A DNA stretch of 31,504 bases, taken from assembly GCA_051439365.1 (NCBI GenBank), contig JBFRWC010000197.1, forward strand, positions 1-31,504, given 5' to 3'. Both the position numbers and the translations under genes were made by a program. This document shows positions 1-7,159 of the stretch, piece after piece. The DNA is from JAAHGY01 sp051439365. Its GTDB lineage: Bacteria; Cyanobacteriota; Cyanobacteriia; CAKZMO01. Each line of letters starts with the position of its first letter. The first letter of the stretch is position 1. The notes beneath the pieces were generated by a model. That model ran no database searches, had not been told where the DNA came from, and saw nothing but the letters and a program-made list of their open reading frames with translations.

Positions 1-340
1 TCACCGCATTCTTTTGGCGGCAGAATCCGGTCTCTAACATGCCGAAGCCTGCGTTCATGAAGATGACGAGGACGGCGGCAATGGTAATCCAGATGGCGTT
101 TAGCACCCCTTGAACTTCCTCGGGGGTTGGAGGGGGATCATCTTGGGCAGAGGCCGACAAGCCAAAAGCTCCGACGATGACTATTGCCAGGGGCAGGGCA
201 ATCAGCCAACGGTTTCCAGGCTTGGAAAGGGTTCGAGTCAAATTGGCGATCGCCTTCTCCGGGGTGGACCAAGCCACTAAGGCTGGGTTGGTCACTTCTC
301 CCCGCAAGCGCGATCGCTTGAGGTTCATTCTAGATGTCAT
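1..340 (-). CDS. amt: Ammonium transporter, N-terminal part (runs off left edge)
   Basis: Membrane channel protein that moves ammonium/ammonia into the cell. Only the first 113 residues are inside the window; the rest lies beyond base 1. Residues 44-66 form a cleavable signal segment ending ASAQ, as expected for Amt proteins that start with a signal peptide. Residues 80-102 are the first transmembrane helix, followed by the typical Amt stretch GFGMLETGFCR (98-108). The 43 residues before the signal segment are basic and unusually long, so the true start could lie further in. ATG codons are at 340 and 328; I chose 340 because AAGGA lies upstream of it. The family call is firm; the subtype is not visible. 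Confidence 0.88.
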   Translation of the reverse strand, partial: MTSRMNLKRSRLRGEVTNPALVAWSTPEKAIANLTRTLSKPGNRWLIALPLAIVIVGAFGLSASAQDDPPPTPEEVQGVLNAIWITIAAVLVIFMNAGFGMLETGFCRQKNAV

Positions 341-342
341 CA

Positions 343-372
343 CTAAACAGTCCTTAACTAAACAGTCCTTAA
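343..372. repeat. 15-bp tandem duplication upstream of amt
   Basis: The unit ctaaacagtccttaa occurs twice head to tail with no mismatch, ending three bases before the amt start codon. Read on the minus strand, each copy carries ttaaggac, so the duplication also duplicates a purine-rich ribosome-binding-like sequence. Confidence 0.9.
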
Positions 373-422
373 CGCTTCTAAGAGGTCGTTAAGGTTGCTG
401 CAACCCCTTGCCTTAAAAGTAC

Positions 423-437
423 CACTGTACTACAGTG
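423..437. promoter_or_regulatory. 15-bp perfect palindrome upstream of amt, possible operator
   Basis: cactgta-c-tacagtg is a perfect inverted repeat with a single central base, about 83 bases upstream of the amt start. It looks like a dimeric repressor or activator site. It does not fit the cyanobacterial NtcA consensus GTA-N8-TAC; the nearest matches have spacers of 6 or 9. The regulator is unknown. Confidence 0.35.
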
Positions 438-720
438 ATCATCTTCCTGGCTTAAGCCGCAACAGCTAGGTTTTGCAACCCTCATGATTGCATCATTAAA
501 AGAGCTACACACAGGGAACCAAAAACCTCATCTGAATTTCACCAACTTCAGCCAACGACTGCTGTATAAACCAATACGGTTATTTAAGCCAAAACAGCGT
601 GACCATCCATTATTGCTCTATAGCTTTATGAAAATTTGCCTCTATAAACTTATTCCTGGCATAGTTAAAAGCTTTATTAAGCTAAAGACAACAAAACCTT
701 TACCCTCAAGCCAAAGTGGT

Positions 721-783
721 GACTAAGCCAAACGCTGTAATACCAGCGCTGTCGTAATGGCGACTAAGCCAAACGCTGTAATA
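721..783. repeat. 22-bp direct repeat with 41-bp period at the end of the lysE-like gene
   Basis: The 22 bases at 721-742 (beginning gactaagccaaacgctg) are repeated exactly at 762-783. On the minus strand both copies lie at the 3' end of the exporter gene but are read in different frames, giving ITAFGLV from one and LQRLA-stop from the other. Because 41 is not a multiple of three, the duplication appears to have written a new C-terminus. Confidence 0.9.
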
Positions 784-1451
784 ACCACCCCTGAAGCCCG
801 GTTAATCCACCGAAGGGAAATCGAGGAAAGGCGATCGCGCACAAGTCCCACACCGCTACTCAACGTCAGCCACCACAAGGCGGAGCCAATAAAAACCCCA
901 AATACCAGTGCCAACGATCCTTCATAATTACCCGGTTCACGGGTCATCCCCAACCCAATAAAAATTCCGGTAAACGATAATATCGTGGCAGGATTTGCCA
1001 AGGTGAGCAACAAAGTTTCCAGGTAAGTCTTCAAGAAGAAGGTAGGGCCATACACGGGCTGGAAGCACTCCCCCCCCCCATCGGGTTCACTATCGCTACA
1101 GGCACCACGATACTCCCCACTACCATGCTTTACCCCATCACTGCCAATCCTTGGTCCCGGCAATGGAGCCACTCGACTTAAAAAGGTCTTGATGCCCAGA
1201 TAGCACAAAAACAGCCCCCCTCCTATTCCGAGTAGCCGTTGGTGGTCGGTTAATACGTCTGAAACAGCAGAGAGTCCCAACCCAGCAATGCAACCATAAA
1301 TTCCATCTGCGGTAGCGGCCCCTAACCCTGTGACCAAACCCGCGAGTCGACCACTCGACAGGGTATGGCGGATGCACAATACCCCAATCGGTCCCACAGG
1401 GGCAGCGATCGCTATCCCCAATAACACCCCGTGCCCAAACATTTCGAGCAT
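723..1451 (-). CDS. LysE/RhtB-family amino-acid exporter
   Basis: Predicted inner-membrane exporter of amino acids or similar small molecules. The N-terminus holds the family signature: a first helix followed by PVGPIGVLCIR (18-28). ADGIYG is at 48-53 and NPATILSF at 153-160. About six hydrophobic segments are visible. A hydrophilic stretch of about 40 residues (96-135, rich in Gly, Ser and Asp) between helices 3 and 4 is longer than usual and explains 242 residues against the usual 200-210. A poly-C run near 1070-1079 lies in this stretch. AGGGGG sits about five bases before the ATG. The gene is divergent from an Lrp/AsnC regulator, the classic arrangement for a substrate-induced exporter. 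The substrate cannot be read from sequence. The last residues come from a local duplication. Confidence 0.82.
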   Translation of the reverse strand: MLEMFGHGVLLGIAIAAPVGPIGVLCIRHTLSSGRLAGLVTGLGAATADGIYGCIAGLGLSAVSDVLTDHQRLLGIGGGLFLCYLGIKTFLSRVAPLPGPRIGSDGVKHGSGEYRGACSDSEPDGGGECFQPVYGPTFFLKTYLETLLLTLANPATILSFTGIFIGLGMTREPGNYEGSLALVFGVFIGSALWWLTLSSGVGLVRDRLSSISLRWINRASGVVITAFGLVAITTALVLQRLA

Positions 1452-1536
1452 GTCGTCCCCCTATCTCCCTATCGCATCAATGACCTCAGTTAGATTCAAA
1501 TTAATCTTATTCTAAAAGAGGAAAACACAAACTTTA

Positions 1537-1552
1537 ACCATCAATCGATGGT
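1537..1552. promoter_or_regulatory. Imperfect palindrome between lysE-like and lrp-like genes, likely operator
   Basis: accatcaatcgatggt is a near-perfect inverted repeat (ACCATC/GATGGT arms). A related half, accattgatt, follows at 1567-1576. Together they lie in the 137-base divergent region, just before the regulator's ATG, where an Lrp/AsnC protein would bind to control both genes. That is inference from position and symmetry. Confidence 0.4.
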
Positions 1553-1588
1553 ATTTCGTCTATAACACCATTGATTCAAATAAATAAA

Positions 1589-2074
1589 ATGGAATTAAAC
1601 TACGAATCAAAAAAGAGCCTAGATGGCATCGACTGGCAGATTTTAGATCGGTTACAGCAAGATGCCCGTCTTTCCTTTGCTGAAATAGGACGACAGGTAA
1701 ACTTATCCCCCCCTTCTGTGGCCGAGCGTATCCGGCAACTAGAAGAAAGAGGCGTGATTCTAGGCTATGGCGCTAAAGTTAACCCCTCAGCTATCGGGCT
1801 TGACCTCCGGGTCTTAGTGGATGTGACCACCACGCCGGAGCAATACCCCGCTATTGTCGAGTTCATGAAAACCTGTGAATTTATTCGGAGTGCTCATCAT
1901 GTGACCGGAAGTGCCTCATTCCGAATCGAGATTCTCATCCCCTCAATTCCTGCTCTAGAAACCTTAGTGGGGCAAATGAGTCAATTTGGCCACACGGTCA
2001 CCTCAATCGTCTTATCCTCACCTGTGGAAAAAAATGTCATAAACAACCCCATCTCATCTAGCCCTGATACTTAG
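1589..2074 (+). CDS. Lrp/AsnC-family transcriptional regulator
   Basis: DNA-binding regulator of 161 residues. Residues 14-60 form the winged helix-turn-helix typical of AsnC (IDWQILDRLQQDARLSFAEI, then LSPPSVAERIRQLEERGVI). Residues 73-150 form the ligand-binding RAM domain, including the VTGSASFRIEI segment. Such proteins assemble as multimers and respond to amino acids. I start at the ATG at 1589 rather than the upstream TTG at 1571; neither has a clear ribosome binding site. The gene is divergent from the LysE-type exporter, which is its likely target. The last 15 residues are a non-conserved tail. Confidence 0.88.
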   Translation: MELNYESKKSLDGIDWQILDRLQQDARLSFAEIGRQVNLSPPSVAERIRQLEERGVILGYGAKVNPSAIGLDLRVLVDVTTTPEQYPAIVEFMKTCEFIRSAHHVTGSASFRIEILIPSIPALETLVGQMSQFGHTVTSIVLSSPVEKNVINNPISSSPDT

Positions 2075-2385
2075 GGCTGGCCATTTCCAAGGACTCCAGG
2101 AATTTTGACTGGGAGTCGATGCTTTGCGTCCACTCCCAGTCAAAAATTCCCGGTCTTGTTTCGTGAGTATTCCTTAGGTTGATAAACACGCTCGAAATCT
2201 TTAACGAACTTTCATCCTGGGTTTTTGCTGATGTACTAGAGTAGAAGGGGAGTGTAAACACGGATGTAGACACTGATGCTAGCGATCGCTGGAGCCTTAT
2301 GGTGCGCTACTTGATGCCAGCACTTCAAGTTCCTAAATAGCTACTTTAACTACTTTATTGCGGTGGATGGAGGACTAGAAATTCT
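2075..2385. other. Intergenic region before the phosphatase gene
   Basis: 311 bases with a strong hairpin in the left half (listed separately). The right half should contain the promoter of the alkaline-phosphatase-superfamily gene. I see no clear -10/-35 pair. A GGAGG lies 12 bases before the downstream ATG. Confidence 0.5.
2099..2150 (+). terminator. Long hairpin after the lrp-like gene
   Basis: Arms 2099-2116 and 2132-2150 pair over 18 bases with one bulged A (core gactgggagt / actcccagtc); the loop is 15 bases. It lies 25 bases after the regulator's stop. There is no T-run, so it may be a processing or transcript-end structure rather than a canonical terminator. Confidence 0.5.
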
Positions 2386-4050
2386 ATGACGAAAACTGTT
2401 ATTGCCATCGGTCTTGATGCGGCTGACCCATCAGTTGTCGAGCAATGGATGGCGCAAGGACACCTCAAAAATATTCGGCAGCTACGGGATCAAGGAGCCT
2501 ATGGGCGGTTAAAAACGTTTGACCATTATCGGGCAGAAACACCTTGGACGACCTTCCTCACTGGATGTTCTCCGAAGAAAACGGGATACTGGTCGCCTAT
2601 CAAATACTACCAGGAAACCTACACAGCTGACGTAGTAGAAGCTTATGACTATTCTAACTACAAGCCCTTCTACGCCGTAGATTCCAGTAAACGAGTGGCT
2701 ATTGTAGACATGCCCCATGCTCGTTTGAGCGAAGACTTGAACGGGGTCCAACTGATGGCTTGGGGTGCTCATTCTCCCCAAGGGCCCAGTGAATCTAGTC
2801 CAACTCCCTTGTTCCAAGAAATGGTTGAACAATATGGAGAACACCCCGTTCTGCGCAAAGATGGGGCTGATACACTTAATATTCCGGCCCTGAAAACCTT
2901 GTTAAAGCATCTGATTACGGGTATTGAGCGCCGAGCCGAAATTTGTCAAGATCTGATTCAGCGCGATGCCTGGGATTTCTTTTTGACGGTTTTTGGGGAA
3001 ACCCACTCCGTCGGACACTACTTTTGGCACTTTAGCCAGCCCGACCACCCTTGGTATGAAGAGTTCCATGCCCACTTCGATACTGATCCGATGTTGGAGG
3101 TCTTTGAAGCCATTGATAAGGGGATTGGAGACATTCTCGCCAAAGCACCCAGTGAGGCCCAAGTGGTCGTCTTTGCAGCCCACGGCATGGGGGCAAATAC
3201 AATGGATCTGCCCAGTTTGCTTTACTTGCCTGAATTCATGTATCGCTTCAACTTCCCAGACAAGCGGGGGATTGCCCCCGGCGTGGAAGGAACTGAAGTG
3301 GGCCGATATATCGCTGATGAAAAGGCCAAGAAAAAAGGTTGGGCCAAGACGGTCTGGGATTTGCATTATGATCCCAATCCCATTCGCAAGTTCTTGAACT
3401 CGGTGCTACCTGGCAAAGTTGTGAGGCGTTTGGCTAACTACTTTGACAGCCCTAAGGATTTGGACTTGCGGTCTCCCTTCTGGTTGAAGAAGCACGGCGT
3501 GCCGCAGCCCTTCCAGCCTGCGATTTGGTACAGCAGTATGTGGCCACAGATGAAAGCGTTTGCCCTTCCGAGTTTTTCGGAAGGCTATATCCGGATTAAC
3601 TTAAAGGGCCGCGATGCTCAGGGAATTGTTGACCCATCTGAGTATCACGCTGTATGCGATGAGATCATTGAGGCGCTGCAAGGGATGAAAGATGCCCGGA
3701 CAGGGCAACCAATGGTGGAGCGAGTGGAACGGACTCGCCAGAACCCTCTAGAAAATGATCCCAGCTTGCCAGATGCAGATATCGTTGTGATTTGGCAAGA
3801 GAAGACGGTCGCGGATGCCGTGGATATTGATGGGTTAGGTCGAATCGGTCCGGTCCCTTTCCTACGGACGGGAAGCCACCGGGCTGATGGGTTTATCGTG
3901 GCTAAGTGTGATGGGGTCAAATCGGGTTCAACCTTGGCTGAAGGCCATTCGTTAGATCTAGCCCCTACGATGATGCAACTGATGGACGCGCCGCTGCCTG
4001 ACTATTTTGATGGCAAACCGCTGCTCAAAACTCCTGTGCCTGTAGCATAG
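2386..4050 (+). CDS. Alkaline phosphatase superfamily protein (type I phosphodiesterase/nucleotide pyrophosphatase-like)
   Basis: Predicted metal-dependent hydrolase of phosphate, phosphodiester or sulfate esters, 554 residues, with no signal peptide visible, so probably cytoplasmic. The first metal ligand is D11 in VIAIGLDAADP. The nucleophile loop is ETPWTTFLTG (51-60), with T55 or T56 as the likely nucleophile. FGETHSVGHYFWHF (202-215) supplies acidic and histidine ligands. The usual S-D-H-G metal motif appears as AAHG (263-266), so the expected Asp is Ala. This may mean an altered metal site. Two sulfotransferases and a glycosyltransferase follow on the same strand, suggesting work on a sulfated or phosphorylated glycan or its nucleotide by-product (for example PAP). 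The substrate is not readable. Confidence 0.75.
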   Translation: MTKTVIAIGLDAADPSVVEQWMAQGHLKNIRQLRDQGAYGRLKTFDHYRAETPWTTFLTGCSPKKTGYWSPIKYYQETYTADVVEAYDYSNYKPFYAVDSSKRVAIVDMPHARLSEDLNGVQLMAWGAHSPQGPSESSPTPLFQEMVEQYGEHPVLRKDGADTLNIPALKTLLKHLITGIERRAEICQDLIQRDAWDFFLTVFGETHSVGHYFWHFSQPDHPWYEEFHAHFDTDPMLEVFEAIDKGIGDILAKAPSEAQVVVFAAHGMGANTMDLPSLLYLPEFMYRFNFPDKRGIAPGVEGTEVGRYIADEKAKKKGWAKTVWDLHYDPNPIRKFLNSVLPGKVVRRLANYFDSPKDLDLRSPFWLKKHGVPQPFQPAIWYSSMWPQMKAFALPSFSEGYIRINLKGRDAQGIVDPSEYHAVCDEIIEALQGMKDARTGQPMVERVERTRQNPLENDPSLPDADIVVIWQEKTVADAVDIDGLGRIGPVPFLRTGSHRADGFIVAKCDGVKSGSTLAEGHSLDLAPTMMQLMDAPLPDYFDGKPLLKTPVPVA

Positions 4051-4099
4051 ACTCGGTCTCAAGGGCACTAAGATTTAGCCCATTATCTGGTTCCGGATT

Positions 4100-4125
4100 G
4101 GGGTGTATCCTACAGGATATGCCCC
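4100..4125 (+). terminator. Hairpin between phosphatase and first sulfotransferase
   Basis: ggggtgtatcc-taca-ggatatgcccc folds into an 11-pair stem (two G-U pairs) with a four-base loop, 49 bases after the phosphatase stop. There is no T-run. It suggests the phosphatase may not be co-transcribed with the genes that follow. Confidence 0.45.
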
Positions 4126-4204
4126 GTCCTCCCAACACCAAAGGTTATTTGCTGGGTCGCCTTATTAGGCTTAACTTTTATTTAAATCTACATTTGACTT
4201 CAAT

Positions 4205-5152
4205 ATGGTTTCTTTTTTAGAGCAGCCTACCTTTTTAGTGGGTGCTGAGCGATCGGGTACGACGGTTCTTCGCTTGATGTTGAGCCATCATCCCGACATT
4301 ACTTGGCTAAATGAGTTTGAGTATGCGGTAGATTTGATTGGCCATCCAACTGAGTGGCCTCCGCTAAAGGATTACTATGCTTGGCTGGATTTACATCGGA
4401 TTTTTCGAGCGAGCCAGATCGAGATCAACAAGGAGCTAAGCTACCCTGAACTGGTTAATGACTTCTTGGTACAACATCGCGATCGCGCCCAAAAACCAAT
4501 CGTTGGAGCCACGGTGCATCGCCACTTTGATCGTCTGTTACGCATTTGGCCAGATGCCCGCTTTGTTCACCTGTTGCGAGATGGTCGTGATGTTGCTCGT
4601 TCCAACATTGGCATGGGCTGGGCAGGGAATGTCTGGACTGGAGTGGAACGGTGGATTGAAGCGGAGAAGCTATGGGGTTCTTTGCAGGAAAAGATTCCAG
4701 CAGAGCGACGAATTGATGTGACTTACGAAGCACTCATCACTGATCCGGAGCGAGAACTGACGCGCATTTGTGAGTTTTTGGGGGTTAGCTACTGCCCATC
4801 CATGATGGACTACATTCAGAAGACCACTTACGACACCCCTGATCCGAAGTATATTGCCCAATGGCGGCGAAAATTATCGGATTGGCAAATTCAACTGGTA
4901 GAGTCTCGCATTACCACCATGCTGGCTGAGCGGGGCTATGAACTGAGCGGACTACCATCCTTGGATATTACAGCAGGATTACAACAACGGCTTCAGCTTC
5001 ATGACTGGTGGGAGCGGTTTGTCTTCCGTCTTAGCCGACATGGTTTACCCCTATTTATCGCGGACTATCTCAGTCGCAAGCTCGGGCTAGCTCAGTGGCA
5101 ACGCCAGGTTCGGTTGAAGTTAAATGCCATCCAGGCCACACATCTTAAGTAA
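4205..5152 (+). CDS. PAPS-dependent sulfotransferase (Sulfotransfer_3-like)
   Basis: Predicted to move sulfate from PAPS to a hydroxyl group of a glycan or small molecule. The 5'-phosphosulfate loop is FLVGAERSGTTVLRLML (10-26). The 3'-phosphate segment is RFVHLLRDGRDVARS (119-133), with Arg125 and Ser133 the expected contacts. NEFEY (36-40) and the RICEFLGVSY region near 185 are typical of this subgroup. The length of 315 residues is normal. There is no signal peptide. No good ribosome binding site precedes the ATG. A glycosyltransferase and a second sulfotransferase of a different subgroup follow. Confidence 0.87.
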   Translation: MVSFLEQPTFLVGAERSGTTVLRLMLSHHPDITWLNEFEYAVDLIGHPTEWPPLKDYYAWLDLHRIFRASQIEINKELSYPELVNDFLVQHRDRAQKPIVGATVHRHFDRLLRIWPDARFVHLLRDGRDVARSNIGMGWAGNVWTGVERWIEAEKLWGSLQEKIPAERRIDVTYEALITDPERELTRICEFLGVSYCPSMMDYIQKTTYDTPDPKYIAQWRRKLSDWQIQLVESRITTMLAERGYELSGLPSLDITAGLQQRLQLHDWWERFVFRLSRHGLPLFIADYLSRKLGLAQWQRQVRLKLNAIQATHLK

Positions 5153-5264
5153 TTGCAAACTTAATTCATGGCAAACTGGACTCATTGCAAACTGGACTCA
5201 TGGCAGGCTTAACTCGTTTCAAGATGAACTCCATGGCAACCCTGGACCATGGCAACGATTGTTA
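5152..5264. repeat. 16-bp tandem repeat array, about seven degenerate units
   Basis: Units resemble atggcaaactggactc and start at 5152, 5168, 5184, 5200, 5216 (17 bases), 5233 and 5249; the second and third differ at one base. The array starts on the last base of the sulfotransferase stop codon and ends about 34 bases before the glycosyltransferase ATG. The 16-base period is not a multiple of three, which argues that it is not coding. Confidence 0.85.
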
Positions 5265-5297
5265 CCCTTGAATCAATTCTTAAATCAATACGCTAAG

Positions 5298-6260
5298 ATG
5301 CAACTTGCAATTATTATTCTCAACTATAAAACACCTCAATTGGTGATTGATTGTCTGCGATCGCTCCAAAGCGAGGTAGATGCCAAGAATCACCGGGTCA
5401 TTGTCGTCGATAACGACTCTAACGATGGCTCGGTGGAAACCATGCAGACGGCGATCGCCACCCACCACTGGTCTGATTGGGCCGAAGTTCTCCCCTCTCC
5501 TGTTAATGGCGGATTTTCCGCAGGAAATAATGTGGGGATCAAGGCCATTGATGCCGAAGCCTATTTGCTACTCAACAGTGACACAATTGTGAGGCCGGGA
5601 GCGATCGCCACCCTCCTAACCACCCTCGCCGAGAACCCCAGTGCTGGCCTCATCAGTCCCCGATTAGAATGGCCCGATGCCACTCCCCAAATTAGCTGTT
5701 TTCGCTACCATTCTCCTATTAGCGAATTCGTCGATGCTGCTGCCACAGGCCTCCTGACGAAATTGTTTCAATCTTGGAACGTTCCTATCCCGGTCAGCGA
5801 TAACCCAATGGAGCCGGACTGGACGAGCTTTGCCTGTGTTCTCATTCGTAAAACTGTCACCGAGCAAGTCGGTCTTATGGACGAAGGCTACTTCATGTAT
5901 TACGACGATGTTGACTACTGCCGTCGGGCCAAGGCAATGGGGTGGAGCGTGCTGCATAACCCGGTGGCTAGAGTGGTTCATTTACGGGGTGGGAGTGGTT
6001 CAGTGAAGTCGGATCTGGCCAAACGCAAACGACCCCGCCCCTATCTGTACGCCTCTCGCGCTCGTTATTTTTCCAAATTTTACGGTATACCTGGCTTATG
6101 GATCGCTAATATGATGTGGTTGGTGGGTCGTAGTGTGGCACAGTTGCGGGAGGCAGTGGGCAATAAGCAGCCTCACACGTGCCAAAAGGCGGAGCAAGAC
6201 ATTTGGATGAATTGGACCAACCCACTCAAACCTGCGCTAATCCCTGGGAAGGAAAACTAA
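5298..6260 (+). CDS. GT2-family glycosyltransferase (rhamnosyltransferase-like)
   Basis: Transfers a sugar from a nucleotide donor onto a growing glycan or lipid carrier, 320 residues. It starts MQLAIIILNYKTP, with VVDNDSNDGS at 36-45, NGGFSAGNN at 70-78, the donor/metal motif LLNSD at 91-95, and MDEGYFMYYDDVDYCRRA at 193-210. The last is characteristic of WbbL-like enzymes. The frame stays open upstream to 5124, but that extension reads through the 16-bp repeat and overlaps the preceding gene, so I start at 5298. The stop overlaps the next start in TAATG, indicating translational coupling with the second sulfotransferase. Confidence 0.86.
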   Translation: MQLAIIILNYKTPQLVIDCLRSLQSEVDAKNHRVIVVDNDSNDGSVETMQTAIATHHWSDWAEVLPSPVNGGFSAGNNVGIKAIDAEAYLLLNSDTIVRPGAIATLLTTLAENPSAGLISPRLEWPDATPQISCFRYHSPISEFVDAAATGLLTKLFQSWNVPIPVSDNPMEPDWTSFACVLIRKTVTEQVGLMDEGYFMYYDDVDYCRRAKAMGWSVLHNPVARVVHLRGGSGSVKSDLAKRKRPRPYLYASRARYFSKFYGIPGLWIANMMWLVGRSVAQLREAVGNKQPHTCQKAEQDIWMNWTNPLKPALIPGKEN

Positions 6261-7159
6261 TGAAGCAACCTGATTTTATTATTATTGGGGCGATGAAGTG
6301 CGCCACGAGCAGCTTGCACGAGCAGCTTGCCCTCCAGCCCAATATTTTCATGAGTACGCTCAAGGAACCTAACTTTTTTAGTAATGATGAAGAGTACAAT
6401 CAGGGCTTTGATACATATTGGTGTCATTTTGAGGCCGCAACGCCGACTGACCTCTGTGGTGAGTCTAGTACCCACTACACTAAGCTACCCACTTACCCTC
6501 TGACCATTGAGCGACTGCACAAAACGTTGCCTAATGCTAAGTTTATTTACGTGATGCGACATCCGATTGATCGATTGGTGTCTCAATATATCCACGAATG
6601 GTCCCAACGAGTGATCGATGTTGACATTAACCAAGCCGTCGATCAATTCTCAGAGCTGATTGACTATAGCCGCTACACAATGCAGCTGCAGCCTTACTTT
6701 GATACGTTTGGCGCAGATCGTCTCCTGCCCGTGTTCTTTGAACGATTATTTACCCATTCTCAATCAGAGTTAGAGCGGATTTGTCAATTTTTGGGATACA
6801 CAGGTACCCCAACATGGCAGACACTAGAGGCTCAAAATGTTTCTAGCAGCAGGATGCGAACCAGTGCTTGGCGGGATACGCTGGTGGAAAATCCGGTGTT
6901 AGAAACACTGCGACGCACGCTGATTCCCAAATCTATGCGGACGTGGGTGAAGGGGCTTTGGACCATGCGCGATCGCCCCATTCTCATCCCTGAGCAAGAA
7001 CAGCGATTGCAAGCAATCTTTGACCAAGACCTAGCTATTCTAGGGCAATGGCTAGATATTGAACTGTCCTGTGCCACCTTCAAAGCAGTCGTGAAGGATA
7101 AACCCCTGGATTGGATTCACGCCCCGGCTGATCCCCTAAGTTCCAGTCGAGTTCGATGA
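6260..7159 (+). CDS. Sulfotransferase, heparan-sulfate-sulfotransferase-like subtype
   Basis: Second PAPS-dependent sulfotransferase, 299 residues, from a different subgroup than the one at 4205. It begins PDFIIIGAMKCATSSLHEQL (4-23), where K13 is the expected catalytic lysine of HSST/NDST-type enzymes. KEPNFF (35-40) is the matching substrate-side motif. FIYVMRHPIDRLVSQY (95-110) is the 3'-phosphate site with R100 and S108. I start at the ATG at 6260, which overlaps the stop of the glycosyltransferase and has GGAAGGA upstream. Its 3' end overlaps the convergent coiled-coil gene by 24 bases. The close coupling suggests the two enzymes act on the same glycan. Confidence 0.87.
   Translation: MKQPDFIIIGAMKCATSSLHEQLALQPNIFMSTLKEPNFFSNDEEYNQGFDTYWCHFEAATPTDLCGESSTHYTKLPTYPLTIERLHKTLPNAKFIYVMRHPIDRLVSQYIHEWSQRVIDVDINQAVDQFSELIDYSRYTMQLQPYFDTFGADRLLPVFFERLFTHSQSELERICQFLGYTGTPTWQTLEAQNVSSSRMRTSAWRDTLVENPVLETLRRTLIPKSMRTWVKGLWTMRDRPILIPEQEQRLQAIFDQDLAILGQWLDIELSCATFKAVVKDKPLDWIHAPADPLSSSRVR

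Larger units (their letters stand above)
341..722. other. Intergenic region between amt and the lysE-like gene
   Basis: About 380 bases with no convincing gene. It must hold the amt promoter (minus strand) and the 3' end of the LysE-type gene. It contains the 15-bp duplication and a perfect palindrome, listed separately. The + strand frame at 484-726 is basic, has no recognisable motif and runs into the 3' end of the LysE-type gene, so I do not call it. Confidence 0.6.

Noticed and set aside
419..433. NtcA binding site upstream of amt
   Set aside because: Spacers between GTA and TAC are 6 or 9, not 8, and no well-placed -10 box follows.
484..726. 80-residue + strand open frame
   Set aside because: Basic, no motif, no ribosome binding site; it extends into the 3' end of the LysE-type gene and part of a local repeat.
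5124..5297. Upstream extension of the GT2 glycosyltransferase
   Set aside because: Reads through a 16-bp non-triplet repeat and overlaps the previous gene; the GT2 fold starts at MQLAIIILNY.
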